Below are positions 40,501-50,720 of a stretch of 64,000 nucleotides of DNA, piece by piece. The notes beneath the pieces were generated by a model. The model saw only the letters and a program-made list of their open reading frames with translations. It did no database searches and was not told the DNA's origin. A program made the position numbers and the translations under genes. Source of the stretch: Struthio camelus (Eukaryota > Chordata > Aves > Struthioniformes > Struthionidae); assembly GCF_040807025.1 (NCBI RefSeq), contig NC_090951.1:1550001-1614000 (forward strand), given 5' to 3'. How positions within the stretch are numbered: position 1 is the stretch's first letter; the number at the start of each line of letters is the position of its first letter.

Positions 40501-43213
40501 GTCTGTGGCTCAAGGTGTGGAAATAACATCACTGATGGCAGGGGAGAGAAGGCACAGAAAACACTTCCAATTCCACACTGAAGTGCCAGCTGAGCTCCTG
40601 AGCAAAAACAAAGGAATAATTTGCTTGACAGATTTATCCATTACTGAAGTTTGTGTAAACATAAAGCCACAAGCTCCACAGGAGGAGAAAAAAAAAAAAA
40701 GCGTGACTCAACTTCTTCCTTCATTTTCTGAGCCATGGGCAGCGAGGCACAGTGCGCAATGCCTTGCAGAGAGTACAGAATGGATTTTCATGTAATTAAC
40801 CCAGCTTCTCCTACTGCTTTGACAAGAAATTATAGCAGCAGTTCAGCATCTCTTCTGTCAGATCTACAGTCTAAGCACTGACTTTAAGAGAAGCCTGCAG
40901 TCATCATGAAAATCAAATCAGCCTAGGCAATTTATATCTTGCTTCCAGCATCACTTGTATTTCTTCTAACTTCATGTGGAGTCACAGCCCACACCGGGCA
41001 ACACTGTTCTAGAGGAAGCAATGTCTATTCCTCCTGGGCTAGAACAACTATTATCAGTTGAGGCTCATAGAATTTGTTAGAGCAGAAAAGTTAAACTCGG
41101 AAGCCTAGTGACTGCAAAACGTCTGGTTCAAAGTCAGGGTGTAACAACACAACATTTCTCTTTGCACTACCTCCCTTAGCTTGCCCTAGATCCACACAAG
41201 GGCTGCGTAAACTTGGCCACCCAAAAAACAGTATAACTCAGTACTAAGCAGGGAAAACAGCCATCCATAGAGAAGTTGTATGTCTTAACATGCACCTAGC
41301 AAAGAGAGCTCCAGCTTTCCTCCAATAAACATAAGATTAGTGAGGCCATGGCCTGCCACATGGGAAAAAATTTTGTAGTTTAAGAAAGATAATTCCTCTC
41401 ACACGCAACATTCAGCATGTCTAAGTCTCACAAACTTAGTATGCGTGCTTCATATACTGAATATGGAAAGAAAATCCAGATAAGTTTCAATTATTGTCAG
41501 CAAAGGCAATCTGTAGCTTCTGGCAACTTTATCTATTTTAAAATATGAAATTTCTGCTTAGTGGCTAAATTTACAGTACTTTAAATGTAATCATCTCTTC
41601 CCACCAATTCAGGGCAGCTAACTCCACATGAAAAAGAGGAGCTGTTTGGCTACCCATAGCAATATTACATTACAGCTTGTAGCAGAAAAATTAAGTATAA
41701 TACTTCATCTATTACAATTACAACGGGGATTTTTTGTAGGTGGCTTGACAAAGAATTCCAATGCCAGGCAAGAATGCTCTGAAAGCCCAGGAGCAGAGGA
41801 CCAAGCGTACAGGCAATACGAGAGAATGCTTATGCGGCTCTTTCTCTCTCTTCACCCCCATTTTGAGAGCCCTGCTATGACCGGCACTGAATGGAGCACC
41901 CCTGTCCCAAAAGCATCGGTCTATGAGATTAAAGTAATTCTCCGGTGTAAGTAAAACTCTTTCTAGGTGTCTTCAAACTGTTTAATTAATGCTTGTGCAC
42001 AATATTTTCCATCTAGGCCAAACCCCAAAGCCATTCAAAAAAATACTATGGGGAAAAAATATAGAATATATAATATTTTAACATAATATAATTTCCTCAG
42101 CATTAAATTAAAATGGAAAAGTAAAACACTAATAGCTTACCTTAGAACCTTGATTTTTACGGTCATGCTGTCAAGGGAAAAGAAAAGAAGAAAAAAAAAT
42201 AAGCACTGACTTTAAGAGAAGCCTGCAGTCATCATGAAGGAATTGTTCTGTACACAGTCCTCATCATATGTGCAATTGTCTGGACTCCAGTTTTCAAACT
42301 AATTATACCTCCAGCACCCAAAGGCACTGGCTTTGTAGCAGGCAGGAAGCTGGTGTTCGTGCTGTGCCCCTGCGAACTCTCACCCTCCTGAACTCTAAAC
42401 TCCAAGGCAAGGGGAAGTTATGGTACCACCAGCTAAGGAGGGAACTGATTAGATTAGCTTCTCTAAGCGCCACTTAATTTAACTGCAGTAAGAAATCAGT
42501 TCCGAATGGTGGAAAGAAAAGACTCATTCAGTTTTGTTTCCTCAACAGAGATCCTGGATGACACACAGACTGTATAAAAACCTAACTACCTACTTATTTT
42601 GCAAGACATATCTTGGTGTATTTGTTTGCTGGGTTACATGAAGGAGAGTCACACTTTTACACAGTGTTTGAAAGAAGTCCGTCATGCCCAGCTGGTCCTT
42701 ACCGGGTGGATCTCCCCTATGTAGTACTGCTTGAGCATTTCCCTGGCATCTGTGGAATGCCCAACATCTTCAAAGCTCTCTGTGGCATCTCTACCAGCCT
42801 GTTCGAGCAAAACCTCTTCTCCACCTGGATGCTGGAAAAGAAGACTTCAGGTGAGCAAGGAGTTAGATGCAAAAAAGGGCACGAAGAGTCTCAACAACCT
42901 CTCTTCTAACCCTTTCAGATCACCACAGATGCTTCAAGACAACATCGTACAATAAACTGTACCAAAGATTCAAGTGCCCAACCTCTCCGCACAGTCACAG
43001 ACAACTGTCAGACCACAACCCTACTGTTAAACAGAGGTGTCTGATGTGTTAGAAACGGCCTGAGTGGTATGAACTGATGAAGAACTCTAATGCGATTCTG
43101 TTTTCCTTGATGGGTTGGGCTCCTCTCTAGCACTGTCAATACCATAATTCCAGGAACAGACCTGGCAATGGAAAGCACTAACCACAAGGCCAGCAAAGTA
43201 CAATTTCCTTACT

Positions 43214-43276
<63 letters not shown>

Positions 43277-46200
43277 CGCACGCGCATACGCACATGCATG
43301 TGTGTGCGTGTGTGTGTGTGTGAACAAACAGTTCAGTTTAAACTATCAGCTGCTCCAGTTAAACCAATAAAGCAATGGGGAATCTGAGTACACACACAGG
43401 GACTAACCCAGTTTTCTAGAGCATCCAGCAACTGAACGCACTAATTGAGATGAGACTTGTTCACAGCTGCCTGAAAATACCCCTACAACCTACAAGTCTG
43501 GAACAGGAGAAGACACGTTAGACTAAATTTCCGATCAAAGGACCGAAACACCTGTTTCCCTCTGCAATACACTTTTTCTTCACACACGCATAGAACAGTT
43601 GTTAATGCCTCTCTTCCTTCAGAGTGTCTGTTTTTGCTGCCAAAAGTCTAGATATTCCCCCTTGGATATCACACCTCATACCAAACATACTCGGTTATGG
43701 ACACAAAAACAGTCTGGTTGTTTATTCCAGCGAGTTGCGGCTAATTCTGCAGTCCTCATACCAGAGCTCTTTATGCTGAATAAATCCCTTTGTTGTCCAG
43801 GTATGTAACAAAACCATCAATGTGGAACTTTCTCAGCAGCCAGGAAGGGCAAAGTCTGCAGTCCTAGGACACAGTTTGGTTTTACAGCTAAGGCAATCTA
43901 ATGACGAGCTGCTACCAAGCAAGGCTCCGCTCTGCTCCTTTTGTGTCTTGCTGCCGTTTCTTATGCATCAACACTTGTGCTCATTTGATCTCAAAGGAAG
44001 TTAGATCAGGGGATCAGACACCCAACCCTACAAAAAAAGAAAAGGAATTGATTGTCTGCCAGGGTAGCCAGAGGGTAACTCTGTGAACCAGCTCACTGCA
44101 GTCAGGTGCATATCTCTGCTCACACAAAGGAGTGGATAAGAACACACAGGCTAGAGCAAGACCACCCTTTAGACCATCTCTTTGTAGCACTATTTACTTT
44201 AAGCCTTCAAGAAGGACTCCTTAGGGATGTCCCACCAGAAATCTCATTTCAAACAGAAAAATACCAGAACTGAGATTTTAAAGAATCAACCTTACTTTCC
44301 TCATCAACAACCCTAAAAAAGCAGGCAAAATCCCTCAAAAACAGGGAAAATGGAGTGTATATTGGCTTTCAGTAACAACCTCTCTTTGCATGCACACGAG
44401 AAGAAGAATGGTAAAGTAAATACAAGAGAGAAGAATGGTAAAGTTTACTCCTCCTTACATGTTTGGGTCTGAAGCCTTTCTATGCACTCGCTAAAGCCTC
44501 AAGTAAGAAAAAAAAAATTCATGCACATCTGTCCTTCACTATAATATCTCCAAGTCAAAAATTAAAAAAACAAACTTTCAACATTTTTGGCATATCATAT
44601 TTCTGAATGGACCGTCTAGTCTAGAAACCTACACCTGCAGCCAGACAGTTCTTACCTCGTCATACCTGAGCAAACGTAAAACCAGACTATTTATACAAGG
44701 TCATTTACTCCACCACAGAACTTCCCAAAACTATAGTTCCTGCAGTAAAACACAAAAACTGCAAGAAGCATTACAGACACAGAAAAAAATGCATTTCCAG
44801 AGGAAATAATGGCTGAAATGAAGGTTTGTTCATTCTACAAAGAAAGAGAAAAAAACAAACAAGAACCAGTTTGGTTCTTGGGTTGGGCCCAAGAGCCCTT
44901 CCTCAGGAGTTTTCCACAACAACAGTGCAATAACTGGAATCTCCTTGTCACTGGTATCTGAAACATACACAACAAACAAAGTACACATTGACAGCAATAT
45001 TAATAGCCACTAGTTCTGGAAGGATACAACCAACGCCACTGAGTGGAGAAAATAAGGAGTTTTACAGGGAGAACACTCATTTGGAAACGAAGTCTACAAC
45101 AGCCATCACTAGTATAAGGTACTCTGCAGAGACCCTAACCCAGATAGTGCAGGAAGAGCATTAGCCTGTCCTTTGCACAGTCAGGGGATCTAAGGGGGAA
45201 TAAAACCCAAGACTTGCTCATGCTCTGCAATACTTAAGAGCTACGGCAGATGCTCTTGAAAGGATCATTTCAGTGAGTTGCTTGAATCAAGTTCTCTAAA
45301 TTATTTTTTCCAAACTAGGTCCCACAAGGCAGCAAAGAAGAGCAGAAGCAGGGAGTTGTATAACCCCAAATTCACTCCAAACTCACTTTACACATGCCAT
45401 TGGTGCTATAAGATAGCAAGTAAAAAAAAAAAAAGTTTGCCCTTCATGACTCTTCCCATAACTAGCCTTTAGGAGCAGCTCTTATAGTTCATGCTGTGTG
45501 TTCAGGCAGCAAAAGTTTTCTTTATTCATGAGACCTCAGAAGATGCTCTACTCTGCGTAGCCTTTAGAAGGAACTAGGAGTAAGCAAGAGGCAACAACAG
45601 GTCCAAATGTACTGCTGAAAGGAAAGCACCAATAGTGCAACTTGGAAACTCACCACCATGGAAGCTGAGAGCCTAGAGTCACGGTTTCACAAACTCCAAG
45701 TGCCAGTCTGCATACGTGTGGCTGACAACTGCTGTTAGAGACTCACTGTAAACTACAAATAAGGTCAGAAGTGACCGTAAGCTCTAAGACCGATTAGCTT
45801 GCTGGATCAGATAAGACCTAAGATCATCAGGTTGAGGAGAGATGTAGAAGCTTTTATTCCTAGCCTCCAGTATTAGAGAAGTAAGCCATGACAGAAAAGA
45901 GTATTACTGTGTGGCAATAATGTGCCAGTACTACACAAGGTCAGAAAAAAATGGACAAGGAACTACCTAGACAAACGCTGCTCATCAGCTACACATCCTT
46001 CAAAGCTTGCTGTAAGACATGGAATGGGTTTATCCAAGAACATCTCAGCAGAGCTGGAGCAAGCCAGCATGAGCAAGAACAGATCTTCAACATTCCCCCT
46101 TCTCCCTCAGAGAGTTCATCTTTCAGATACATCAGAGCATGTAAGAATTAAGTGCAGATCTGCTACTGCTTGTACAGTAAGGAGGTAACCATCTGATACT

Positions 46201-49200
46201 TTCCGTAACTTTTCCCTCTCTACTTTCATCTCAATGATAGTGTTCCTAACTACCAGGTCTTCGGAGCATAGACCCTACCTTAGCCTTATACTTACCTGGA
46301 AGGTGTGTAACTTTCTGTTAGCACTATATAATTTTAAAAGAGAAGCTATCATTAAAAATATATTTCCTTTTCTTTTGAAATGTACTTTGAAGAACATTAT
46401 ACTTGTAACTGACAGACAAATTTGGGCTGCAACTTAGACTCATTCCACTTGGAAATTCGTTCAAACAGATTTCTAGTCACACTCGTCACAGGTATCAGTA
46501 CCAGCGCATGCCAAGACACAAAGCCCTGGTGGCTGCAGGACTCAGATAACCTACGAAAGGGTATGCTGAAGAAACGCGCATCTCCGAACTCTTCCAGTCT
46601 TATGTAAAATGGAGACAAAACACACCCCTCGATCGCAGGAATGCCTGTGAGAATAAGCACATTACAGATTGTGCGCAAGTTAAAAGCCATATATTATAAT
46701 ATCAGTGTGGTGGGGACGTAAGTGTGAGCGGTGGACAGCTGCACACCTCAAAGAGCCTGTCAGCAAGGTACAACTGCCTTTCCTCGACTTCCTCACTAAT
46801 CATTCACGCCTACCTGAGGAGTTAGCCCTTTCTGCTCTAGCCATAGTCTACATTTGCTTTTCTAGACGATTGCAGTTCAAGGTGTATTTTGTATCACGTA
46901 CATTGGTGTTCCAGTTACCTAGACTTGGGAGGAAATTAGACAATTTGAAATCTGAGATAGCTCTATGGCAATAACCACACCTCATATGAAGCACTTTCAG
47001 GCTTTCTAAAGCACAAGAGAGATTCCAAAGCTCTTGGAAACATCTATGAAATTTCAGATGCTGTCTTTGTACATCTCCTGCATTTTGTTCATATTCTTAG
47101 AATTCAGTAGACTTCTGCTAGGTGATAAGCGTCTTAGTTGTTGCTTCCATTACAGAACAAATAAATTAGAAGCTTAAATTGATCTACATTGCAATGAACA
47201 AACAGATTTTGAGTTGGCTAACTAATGGCTGACCTGCTGTACTTAGTTTGCCAGAATCACAAAGCAAAAATCAGCAATCTTTAGCAGTGAGGCTTCTTAG
47301 AGATTATGCAATCACTCTGAGATAACACTTCAGTGGAATTCAGCAATCCTGTACAAATAATCTGTGGGCAAGGGCCAGAAAGGGCAACAATTAGACACTG
47401 CTTCAGTAACTACACAGGATCAAGAGGAAATATTAAACCGAAACCCTGCCATCTGCAGTGAGAGCAGCCCAGAGTTCTAATGCAAAACAGTTTCAGACAC
47501 AACAGTAACTTCTAAACAAGACAACTATTTCTGGTTCTCAGCATCTACACATTGTTTCCCCGTCACTGGGCTGATTACAGTGGGTAATAGATATAAAGTG
47601 TACTTTTGCCAATAAATTAGAGCCTAATCTACATGTTCAAGTATCATTATGTCAGCGAGGGATGTATATAGCAGAGAGATATTGTGTGTGGCAGCCATGC
47701 TGCCACAGTTAAAACAGTAGCCACGCTGCTCATTCCTTCCCTAATTCAAGTAGATCTTTTTCATGTTAGAACAAGACAAATGAGACCAAGCGCTTGGAAA
47801 GGGTAACGCCAAATACCACTGCAAGATAACATTCAGGTCACTACTAAACCTGCTGTGCATCACCTCACTTGCCATGGTGGAGTGAAATGCTTTTCTGGGC
47901 TCATTTATAAAGAGATCTGGGAAATGCTGAAGGTGGCTCGGGGAGCACGTCCCAGATGCCATTCCTCACGCTGAGAATGCCAAGATGACAACCGACTACT
48001 ACAGACCTAGTCCGTGCTCTGAAACACAGGGCCATCCACTCTATGGGTCTGGGGGTAAGTACCTTGAAAACATTTTTCTAACACTAAGTCTGAAAAGTGA
48101 TAAGCAGCAACCATAATTGACCACTGAGGCAAGTGTAAGACGAGGCATGTACTTTCTCCAAGTACTTCCCAGCCTCCGGCAGTTTTGGCTCTTCCTAAGC
48201 CCCAGATGTTTTGCCACTTAGTAACCTACACTGAATTGCTTTTCCAGGTTCTTGTCCTTTCTTCCCCTGAATCCCTGTAAGTTTCCTGCACCCACTATAT
48301 CCTTCGGCAAGGAGTTCCACAATTCTACTCCTTATTGTGCGAAGGAACACCATTTGTTTGTTTTGAACCTGGCTCTAACCGGCTAAGCCAGATGTTTAGA
48401 TGTAGGCAAACCTGAAGGATTTCAGAAAACTGTGGAGTAAGAGAAGTTCTTTAAAATATACCTGCCATCCTATCTGTTTCTTGGTCAGCAAAGCTAACTC
48501 AGCCCACAGCTTTGTATTCCACCGCACTCTTTCAGGAATGTGACAGGTGCCCAGATTACAGGTTTGGCCTAATGCAGGGGAACCCAAAATTAGAGGGGGC
48601 GTGCATGCAAAAGGAGGCAATCGGCTGCTCAAATAATCCTCACGTGCCAGCTTGAAAACGCCTGCCTTTGTGAACAGACTCTGGGCTAGGAATCTGACCA
48701 CCTTAATTCAGCTTGTAGCTCTACCATTTAACAGCTTCTTGAGTTAGTGTCACACTCAATAAGATTGCCTTCTCTTTCCCACCCTGCTTATAAGCCCCTT
48801 TACAGAGCAGTTTGCATCCCATTGTAGACGTATCCAACTAAATGAACAACTGGTCCCTCACCTCAGCCGCATCTGTGGGCTCTCCTCTGAAACAAACAGC
48901 TGAATATCAGCTGATGTTTTTTGTTCCACTACTGCTGTACAGCACCAAAGTCATGCTTCCACAAGGCACTGTCCCACTGTCCCACAGACATTTGTTTCAA
49001 GCTTTTCAGCGTATTGGCTGCCTAGAGCCTCTGTCAAGTAGTGTCTTACAAATACCCAAGAATGACATTTGCTCAGCAGGCTGCTTTTCAGATCCTGCAC
49101 CTGTCAAAGATGCATCTGTAAACAATGCTGGAGTATCAACAGTAGACACAGGTGAGCAAAGGACCTAGAAGGTGGGATCAATTTATGGTCCTATAAAGAA

Positions 49201-50249
49201 AAGCAGGACTTTTTACTATAAAGGTTGCAAACAGTGCAAAACAGACTACAGCAAAGACCAATTCAAGCGAATAAATGTACAAAAGACACGCTGCAATTTG
49301 CACACTGAAACATCTTAGAAGTTCTCTTAAAAAAAAAGTTGGGGAGAAGACTCAAAGCGTAATTCAGATTCTGAATGAAATATTATGATGCTGAATCCAA
49401 GCAACAAAACAGATTGCACCCAACTTTACAAATACTGGAAAGCTAAACAGAAAGCCACTACTTCCAGGTGTCAAGCCATTGTAAAAAAACTGCCATGTTA
49501 TCATTCAGAGGGTTTGGTGTCATTCAGAGCTGGGACAAAAACCCCTTTGAAATTTTATTACCGTTTCTCCCCGCTCCTTTTGTGGCTCCAAACACTAGTG
49601 ATACCACTCTCAGCTGTCTTAAGAGCAGAAGTCACAAGCATTGGGTCTAAAAGCAAATTTTGTCCCTATAGCCAAGAGATTCTGTCCTGTGGAACCCCTC
49701 CCGGGGGCCTCCCCTCCTCTCTGCCTCTCCTCTCCCTCCTTCACACCCCCGGCCCTCTCTCCCCCCAGCCCCCTCCCACCCATCTCTCCCCTCCAGCCCC
49801 CCCAGGCTCTTCCCCTTCCCCCCAACCCCCCCCAGGCCCTTCCCCTCCCCCTCGGCCTCCCCCAGGCCCTTCCTCTCCCTCCAACCCCCCCTCCAGGGCC
49901 TTCCCCTCCCCCCCAGCCCCCCCCCCTCCAGGCCCTCTCCCCCCTCAGCCTCCTTCCCTCTCGGGCCCTCCCTCTCCTCGGCCCCCCCAAGCCCTCCCCT
50001 CCCCTTTCGGCCCCCCTTCGCCCCCCGAATCGCCCCACCCGCCGGCCCCTGAGGGCCGGGATGGGCCGGGACCCCGACCCCGCCCCGCCTCACCTCCTCC
50101 AAGAAGCGGGTGACATCGTAGACCCGCCCGTGGATGACCAGCCAGGCCTCGCGGCTGGATTTCCGCGTCGCCACCTCCTCCAGGGTGAAGACGGGCCCGC
50201 TCGCCGGCTCCGCGCAGCCCCCGGCCTCCTTGCCCCCCTCGAGCTCCAT
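37509..50249 (-). CDS. CYB5B: CYB5B, cytochrome b5 type B (outer mitochondrial membrane), gene span of 5 coding exons
   Basis: Joining 50,249-50,094, 42,831-42,703, 42,167-42,141, 38,670-38,639 and 37,599-37,509 gives 435 nt, a continuous 144-residue protein plus stop, close to the usual length of about 146-150. The order is a short acidic N-terminus, a cytochrome b5 heme domain (about residues 21-96) with both axial histidines (HPGG and [10 protein letters not shown]), a polar linker, and a C-terminal membrane segment (about residues 118-137) followed by a short tail. That architecture is a tail-anchored hemoprotein facing the cytosol. The family passes electrons from NADH-cytochrome b5 reductase to outer-membrane partners, including the amidoxime-reducing mARC system. 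Intron phases match the related gene CYB5A. It is divergent from TERF2 and head-to-tail with NFAT5, as in mammals. Confidence 0.96.
38639..38670 (-). CDS. CYB5B: CYB5B exon 4
   Basis: 32 nt after CCTCCTTCAG encode [10 protein letters not shown] plus the first two bases (AG) of a Ser codon; the donor is GTATAG. It corresponds to the DPSKNDTCK linker segment of mammalian CYB5B. The 2+1 split with exon 5 (AG|T) is the same as in the mammalian gene. Confidence 0.92.
38835..39480 (+). mobile_element. L2/CR1-clade LINE relic in CYB5B intron 3
   Basis: The plus strand, antisense to CYB5B, follows the RT C-terminal region of an amniote LINE. It has a decayed FYADD-region stretch (near 38,975), then [14 protein letters not shown] (compare CNLGVIFDSSLS), then words matching LISRLDYCN (near 39,220-39,270), then CTCTCCAGTCTA and TTTCTTGCCCGTCGT words typical of the QNAAAKIIFLARR region. 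Frames are broken, so it is a fossil. The same family is present at 52.5-53.7 kb. Confidence 0.65.
40872..40910 (+). repeat. 39-bp direct repeat, copy A (CYB5B intron 3)
   Basis: Identical over 39 bases to 42,200-42,238, in the same orientation, 1,328 bp apart. The two copies lie on either side of the 27-nt exon 3. Confidence 0.95.
42141..42167 (-). CDS. CYB5B: CYB5B exon 3 (27-nt microexon)
   Basis: Nine codons, HDRKNQGSK, between CTTGACAG and GTAAGC, phase 0 on both sides. It aligns with the SDLKPESGSK segment of the mammalian protein and with the DDR.K exon of CYB5A. It encodes the start of the linker between heme domain and membrane anchor. A 39-bp sequence at 42,200-42,238, just upstream of its polypyrimidine tract, is duplicated downstream in intron 3. 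Confidence 0.88.
42200..42238 (+). repeat. 39-bp direct repeat, copy B (CYB5B intron 2)
   Basis: Exact copy of 40,872-40,910. It lies 33 bases upstream (in transcript sense) of the exon 3 acceptor, where a branch point would be expected. Confidence 0.95.
42703..42831 (-). CDS. CYB5B: CYB5B exon 2
   Basis: 43 codons from [20 protein letters not shown] to EIHP, bounded by TTTTCCAG and GTAAGG, phase 0 at both ends. It carries both heme-ligand histidines: the first residue (HPGG) and the one in [10 protein letters not shown]. Its 129 nt equal the homologous exon of CYB5A. Confidence 0.97.
43216..43322. repeat. (TG)n and mixed alternating purine-pyrimidine tract
   Basis: About 26 TG units run into GCGCGCGTGCGCACGCGC, then CATACGCACATGCATG, then another TG run. 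Purine and pyrimidine alternate without a break for about 107 bases. GCGCGTGCGCACGCGC in the middle is a perfect palindrome. Such tracts form Z-DNA under supercoiling. Confidence 0.9.
48230..48375 (+). mobile_element. Possible ancient amniote interspersed-repeat fragment
   Basis: The words ggcaaggagttccacaattc, ttgtgcgaaggaacaccat and ttgtttgttttgaacctg keep the order of a repeat common in amniote genomes (GGCAAGGAGTTCCACAGG followed by GTGTGAAGAAGTACTTCC and TTTGTTTTAAACCTG). Assigned from memory; the family name is not certain. Confidence 0.4.
49690..50040 (-). repeat. G-rich (coding strand) minisatellite at the start of CYB5B intron 1
   Basis: The plus strand is almost pure pyrimidine, built on degenerate units of about 29-36 bp containing CCCAGGCCCTTCCCC (CCAGG(C/G) starts near 49,803, 49,832, 49,861, 49,893 and 49,929). 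On the CYB5B coding strand this is a run of G-clusters beginning about 50 bp after the exon 1 donor. The 242-codon proline-rich plus frame and 319-codon glycine-rich minus frame are products of this repeat, not genes. Confidence 0.85.
50094..50249 (-). CDS. CYB5B: CYB5B exon 1
   Basis: 52 codons from [11 protein letters not shown] to [10 protein letters not shown]. The block [25 protein letters not shown] is the first half of the cytochrome b5 fold. The start is the only ATG near the beginning of the conserved region; the frame stays open upstream but only through CpG-island sequence. It ends GAG|GTGAGG, phase 0, as in CYB5A. Confidence 0.95.
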
Positions 50250-50720
50250 GCCGGCCGCCTGCACCTTCGCGGAACCACAGGCTTGGCCTACGGCAGCCGC
50301 CGTAGCACTCGTCAACGCCCACCCCCTGCGGAGGGGTCCGCCGGCTCGCAGCCAATGAGCGGCGAAGCGCCGGCGGCGACAGCAACCCCAGCGGTGGTGC
50401 GACACCTGGCGGCTAATCACAGGCGGCGGCTGCAGCCAATGGGAGGGCGGCGCGCCGGGCGCTGGCCAATGGGGAGTCGCCAGAGCGACTGAGCGGGAAG
50501 CGCCTCTCGTCGTCTGAGGCGGCGCGTGCGGCGGCTGTGAGGCCCCCCCGGCCCCGGCGCCGCGGCCCCGCTGGGTGGGCGAAGGGAAACGCTCCTGAGA
50601 GAACAAACCAACCGTTGCCCGCCCCTCTCAGCTACCGGCCTCCCCCAGCCAGGCGGCGGTGGGGCTGGGGCAGCCTCCCGGCCCCCCAGTGCAGCGCGTC
50701 TGCGCCTCTCTGTAACCCGC
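50250..50720 (-). promoter_or_regulatory. CYB5B: CYB5B CpG-island promoter with three CCAAT boxes
   Basis: CCAAT occurs on the plus strand at 50,352-50,356, 50,436-50,440 and 50,466-50,470, about 103, 187 and 217 bases upstream of the CYB5B start codon. The contexts GCCAATGAG and GCCAATGGG fit NF-Y sites, and the last two are 30 bp apart, a usual NF-Y spacing. The surrounding DNA is CpG-dense. The transcription start is probably between the boxes and the ATG. Confidence 0.75.

Larger units (their letters stand above)
37600..42140 (-). other. CYB5B: CYB5B introns 4 and 3
   Basis: Intron 4 is 37,600-38,638 and intron 3 is 38,671-42,140, with exon 4 between them. Intron 3 contains the LINE relic at 38.8-39.5 kb, an imperfect tandem duplication near 39,590-39,645 (unit containing GATCTTAGCTGTTAA after an A run) and one copy of the 39-bp repeat at 40,872-40,910. 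Nothing else was recognised. Confidence 0.85.
42832..50093 (-). other. CYB5B: CYB5B intron 1
   Basis: 7.3 kb of mainly AT-rich non-coding DNA. It holds a 107-bp alternating purine-pyrimidine tract (43,216-43,322), a small duplication GAAGAATGGTAAAGT (near 44,405 and 44,431), an ancient-repeat-like stretch near 48.3 kb, and a long pyrimidine-rich (G-rich in transcript sense) minisatellite next to the exon 1 donor (49,690-50,040). No further coding exon was seen. Confidence 0.85.

Noticed and set aside
49385-50606. 242- and 283-codon proline-rich plus frames and a 319-codon glycine-rich minus frame
   Set aside because: They translate the pyrimidine/purine minisatellite of CYB5B intron 1; only the 52-codon CYB5B exon 1 within the minus frame is real.
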